Source of the DNA: Flexistipes sp.
GTDB lineage: Bacteria > Chrysiogenota > Deferribacteres > Deferribacterales > Flexistipitaceae
Reading direction: 5' to 3'
DNA length: 64,000 nucleotides
Assembly: GCF_036172515.1 (NCBI RefSeq)
Contig: NZ_JAXKVW010000001.1
Coordinates: forward strand, 62,001-126,000
In this document: piece by piece, positions 62,240 through 64,000 of the stretch
Position numbering within the stretch: position 1 is the stretch's first letter
How the letters are laid out: every line of letters begins with the position of its first letter
Made by a program: the position numbers and the translations under genes
The notes under the pieces: model-generated
The model's database searches: none
What the model was told of the DNA's origin: nothing
The model's input: only the letters and a program-made list of their open reading frames with translations

Positions 62240-62268
62240 CTAATATACCATCGAAACCCTATTGTCAA
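62240..62268 (-). promoter_or_regulatory. Promoter of the amidoligase-GGCT pair, predicted leaderless
   Basis: TTGACA (62268-62263) and TATTAG (62245-62240) on the minus strand are 17 nt apart, and the ATG (62234) starts 5 nt after the -10 box. A second overlapping TTGACT lies just upstream. No Shine-Dalgarno exists. Confidence 0.65.
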
Positions 62269-62317
62269 GTCAACTATTTTTTTAGCAACCTCCCAAAAAA
62301 TTCACACAGTATTAGTG

Positions 62318-62398
62318 TTAAAGCGTGATATGTGATACGTAATGCATGAAGTGGAGATATTTAAAAGTATTTGAAGTAGTTGAATAAATTGATTGGGT
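62318..62398. repeat. Degenerate short-repeat tract between two leftward genes
   Basis: gcgtgatatgtgatacgtaatgc is followed by degenerate 9-mer units (GTATTTGAA, GTAGTTGAA) and ttgattgggtgg. The order, tgatgcg-type units and then 9-mers, is the same as at 28961-29028 and 12228-12300. Confidence 0.65.
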
Positions 62399-62452
62399 GG
62401 ACAATTCTATCAACCGAAAAGCTGCTCTGTTAATTTCAACAGTGTCTCTTTC

Positions 62453-63475
62453 TCAGTCAGACCGTCTATGAACCCTTGCAGGAATACCATCTATTCCCAC
62501 CTGGGCACCGACCAAAGCACCCGTAAGCATAGCTCTTGCCATATTCTGGCCTCCGCTGTTCACAGCATGCAGCACAGCCGATTCAAAATCATCTTTAAAC
62601 CGGGCAGCAAGGTAATAAACCGAAGGAAGTATATGATATATCGCACAGGGCATACCGTAAACGAGAGAAACTTTCCAGGCAGGCTCAATTGAAATACCGG
62701 GATCTCCCGCTGCCCTGGCAATGAAAGATGGTGTTAAAAGTGCATCGGGAGACGCAAAACGCCCCAAACGAGAAGGCTCGGGAACACCTTTTTTAGGAGG
62801 CGTCAAATCATCGCCGGTAACTGCATGAAACGGTAAGGACTTGTTTTTAACTTCCTGCATTAATTTGCCGGAAATTTTTTCATCCAGAGGATGACCGTTT
62901 ATAAGCTCCCAAAGCACGGCATTGAAGGCGACCGTCATTGAAACAACGAGCTCATCACTTTGAGTCAAAATAGTATTTGAGTAAACGTTTTTGCAGGCTT
63001 CCTTTAGATTACCTGTATAATAAGCCGTTATACCCAGTGTCCTCTCGATAGCTTCCGTTGTATCAGCATGACCTTCAAATTCGCCCCATTGCAGATTATT
63101 AACAACACGATTGCGGTAAGCATCCCTTATGGACTGACTGGTATAGTTTCCGGGCCCGCTGACCGGTGTTCCGTCCAACTGAGGAAAGAGGTCATTATCT
63201 ATCCTTCTGCAAAAATCTTTCTCTTCATAACCATTATTTCCCTTTATGCTTTCAAGCAGCATCTTCAGAATATAGCCTGACTGTGACAAGTCACCGGCCT
63301 TAAGCCCTTCATGGTACCTTCCCTTTTTCGGGGCAGTATAATCATCAACCCATTCTCCGTAATTTTCACGAAACTTCTCAAGGTCATAGTACCAGTGGGG
63401 ACCTAAAGCAAGAGCATCACCTATAAATGCCCCCATTACAGCTCCCTTGGCTCTCTCCTTTGTTTTTTCGGACAT
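62453..63475 (-). CDS. Divergent ADP-ribosylglycohydrolase (DraG-like) family protein, probably frameshifted at the C-terminus
   Basis: The 340-residue product begins with VMGAFIGDALALGPHWYYD, the family's first motif, and its last helix NSGGQNMARAMLTGALVGAQVGIDGIPAR aligns with the metal-site helix of DraG and ARH enzymes. In that helix the usual GGDTDT has become GGQNMA, and the early TDDT motif appears as GDLS, so the dinuclear magnesium site seems largely lost. The reading frame ends RVHRRSD at 62453. Removing one G from the GGG run (CCC at 62473-62475 on the plus strand) restores the expected family end, RFIDGLTEKETLLKL and onward to a stop at 62410. SD AAGGAG precedes the ATG. Confidence 0.75.
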   Translation of the reverse strand: MSEKTKERAKGAVMGAFIGDALALGPHWYYDLEKFRENYGEWVDDYTAPKKGRYHEGLKAGDLSQSGYILKMLLESIKGNNGYEEKDFCRRIDNDLFPQLDGTPVSGPGNYTSQSIRDAYRNRVVNNLQWGEFEGHADTTEAIERTLGITAYYTGNLKEACKNVYSNTILTQSDELVVSMTVAFNAVLWELINGHPLDEKISGKLMQEVKNKSLPFHAVTGDDLTPPKKGVPEPSRLGRFASPDALLTPSFIARAAGDPGISIEPAWKVSLVYGMPCAIYHILPSVYYLAARFKDDFESAVLHAVNSGGQNMARAMLTGALVGAQVGIDGIPARVHRRSD

Positions 63476-63667
63476 ATTAACTCCTTTTTTGCTAATAATA
63501 GCCCTGTGCTTTAATAATTCAAGGCAAATGCAGCTAAGAACTACTCAGCTTAGAAGAATAATACGCTCTGTCCTCAGAAACCATGAACCTTCCAATGTAC
63601 TTGAAATTTAAAACTATTTAAATTATGCTCTCTCCAAAGCAAATACTTGTTTAAACAGGAGCGTTAA

Positions 63668-64000
63668 ATGAAAGTCTCATGCAGAAAAAAGATAGCACTT
63701 AATTCCAAAAAGGAAGCCATTGTTATTCCCGTTTACAAGAATATGAGATCTATAAAGCAGCTGACAGGCAAGCGAATAGATGACGAAATTCACCGTATTA
63801 TCTCATCGGATTATTTTAACTACAAAGAAAAAGAAATAAAAAGTTTTTATATGGAAATAAATAAAAAGCTGAAAAAGATATATCTTGTCAATGTCCCCAA
63901 AGAGCTTGAAGAATATCGTTATTACATGGAGCTGGGAAGCAAATTCGCAAAAATCTGCAGACAGGATATGATCTATTCTTTTTCCATACTTTCTTTTGAA
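63668..64000 (+). CDS. pepA: Leucyl aminopeptidase-like protein, N-terminal part (cut by window end)
   Basis: The frame from the ATG at 63668 stays open for 111 codons to the window edge. It resembles the N-terminal domain of M17 aminopeptidases: an early strand with IVIPVYKN, an helix with LTGKRIDDEIHRII, a KEKEIKSFYME segment, then KKIYLVNVPKELEEYRYYMELGSKFAKICR, like the usual RVLLVGLGK stretch before the helix bundle. The catalytic domain with zinc ligands is beyond the window, so activity cannot be judged. GGAGCGTTAA precedes the ATG. Confidence 0.6.
   Translation, partial: MKVSCRKKIALNSKKEAIVIPVYKNMRSIKQLTGKRIDDEIHRIISSDYFNYKEKEIKSFYMEINKKLKKIYLVNVPKELEEYRYYMELGSKFAKICRQDMIYSFSILSFE

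Overview
The window looks like chromosomal DNA of an AT-rich, Gram-negative, anaerobic or microaerobic bacterium. A TolC-type outer-membrane channel and two heptosyltransferase-type glycosyltransferases imply an outer membrane. A molybdate uptake and molybdopterin cluster, hydrogenase maturation genes and an archaeal-type split glutamate synthase fit an anaerobic respirer. The combination would suit the Deferribacterota (Flexistipes/Deferribacter relatives), but that is an inference from gene content only.

Layout. 1-5450: small single genes (HAD phosphatase, YbaK deacylase, racemase, YqiA-like esterase, secreted DsrE-like protein, ACT protein) separated by many mobile palindromic repeats. 5582-12215: ribosomal protein L25, then a leftward molybdenum operon (molybdopterin-binding protein, modC, modA, modB, moeA, radical SAM protein) headed by a Moco riboswitch with its own terminator. 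12518-20075: a rightward Mrp-type cation/proton antiporter operon with three large NuoL/M/N-type subunits and two very small membrane proteins. 20184-28888: leftward recC-recB-recD. 29300-33299: tripartite drug efflux (TolC, EmrA, EmrB). 33343-36888: hisF-hisE and argC-argJ. 36895-42934: leftward M23 peptidase, then tex, two GT9 glycosyltransferases and a YdcF-like protein. 43131-45867: leftward rplU-rpmA-obg-DUF721, then def. 46197-52764: an aminotransferase and, divergently, a three-gene glutamate synthase. 52879-55002: PtsP. 55200-57126: hypA-hypB-rnhB-yraN. 57116-60283: a large sensor histidine kinase with a receiver that has lost its phosphoacceptor. 60447-62268: a leftward pair, a putative glutamine-synthetase-fold amidoligase and a membrane-tethered gamma-glutamylcyclotransferase-like protein, the best candidate for an undescribed system. 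62410-63475: a degenerate ADP-ribosylglycohydrolase-family gene with a likely C-terminal frameshift. 63668-64000: start of a leucyl-aminopeptidase-like gene.

Three non-coding themes stand out: a riboswitch-controlled molybdenum operon; at least four genes (ybaK, mrpE, hypA and the amidoligase gene) whose promoter -10 box lies 5-7 nt before the ATG with no Shine-Dalgarno, which predicts leaderless mRNAs; and a rich set of intergenic repeats, including MITE-like elements with 14-bp inverted ends, a nested 46-47-bp palindrome, and arrays of a degenerate 9-mer. All functions are read from sequence motifs; no database search was possible.
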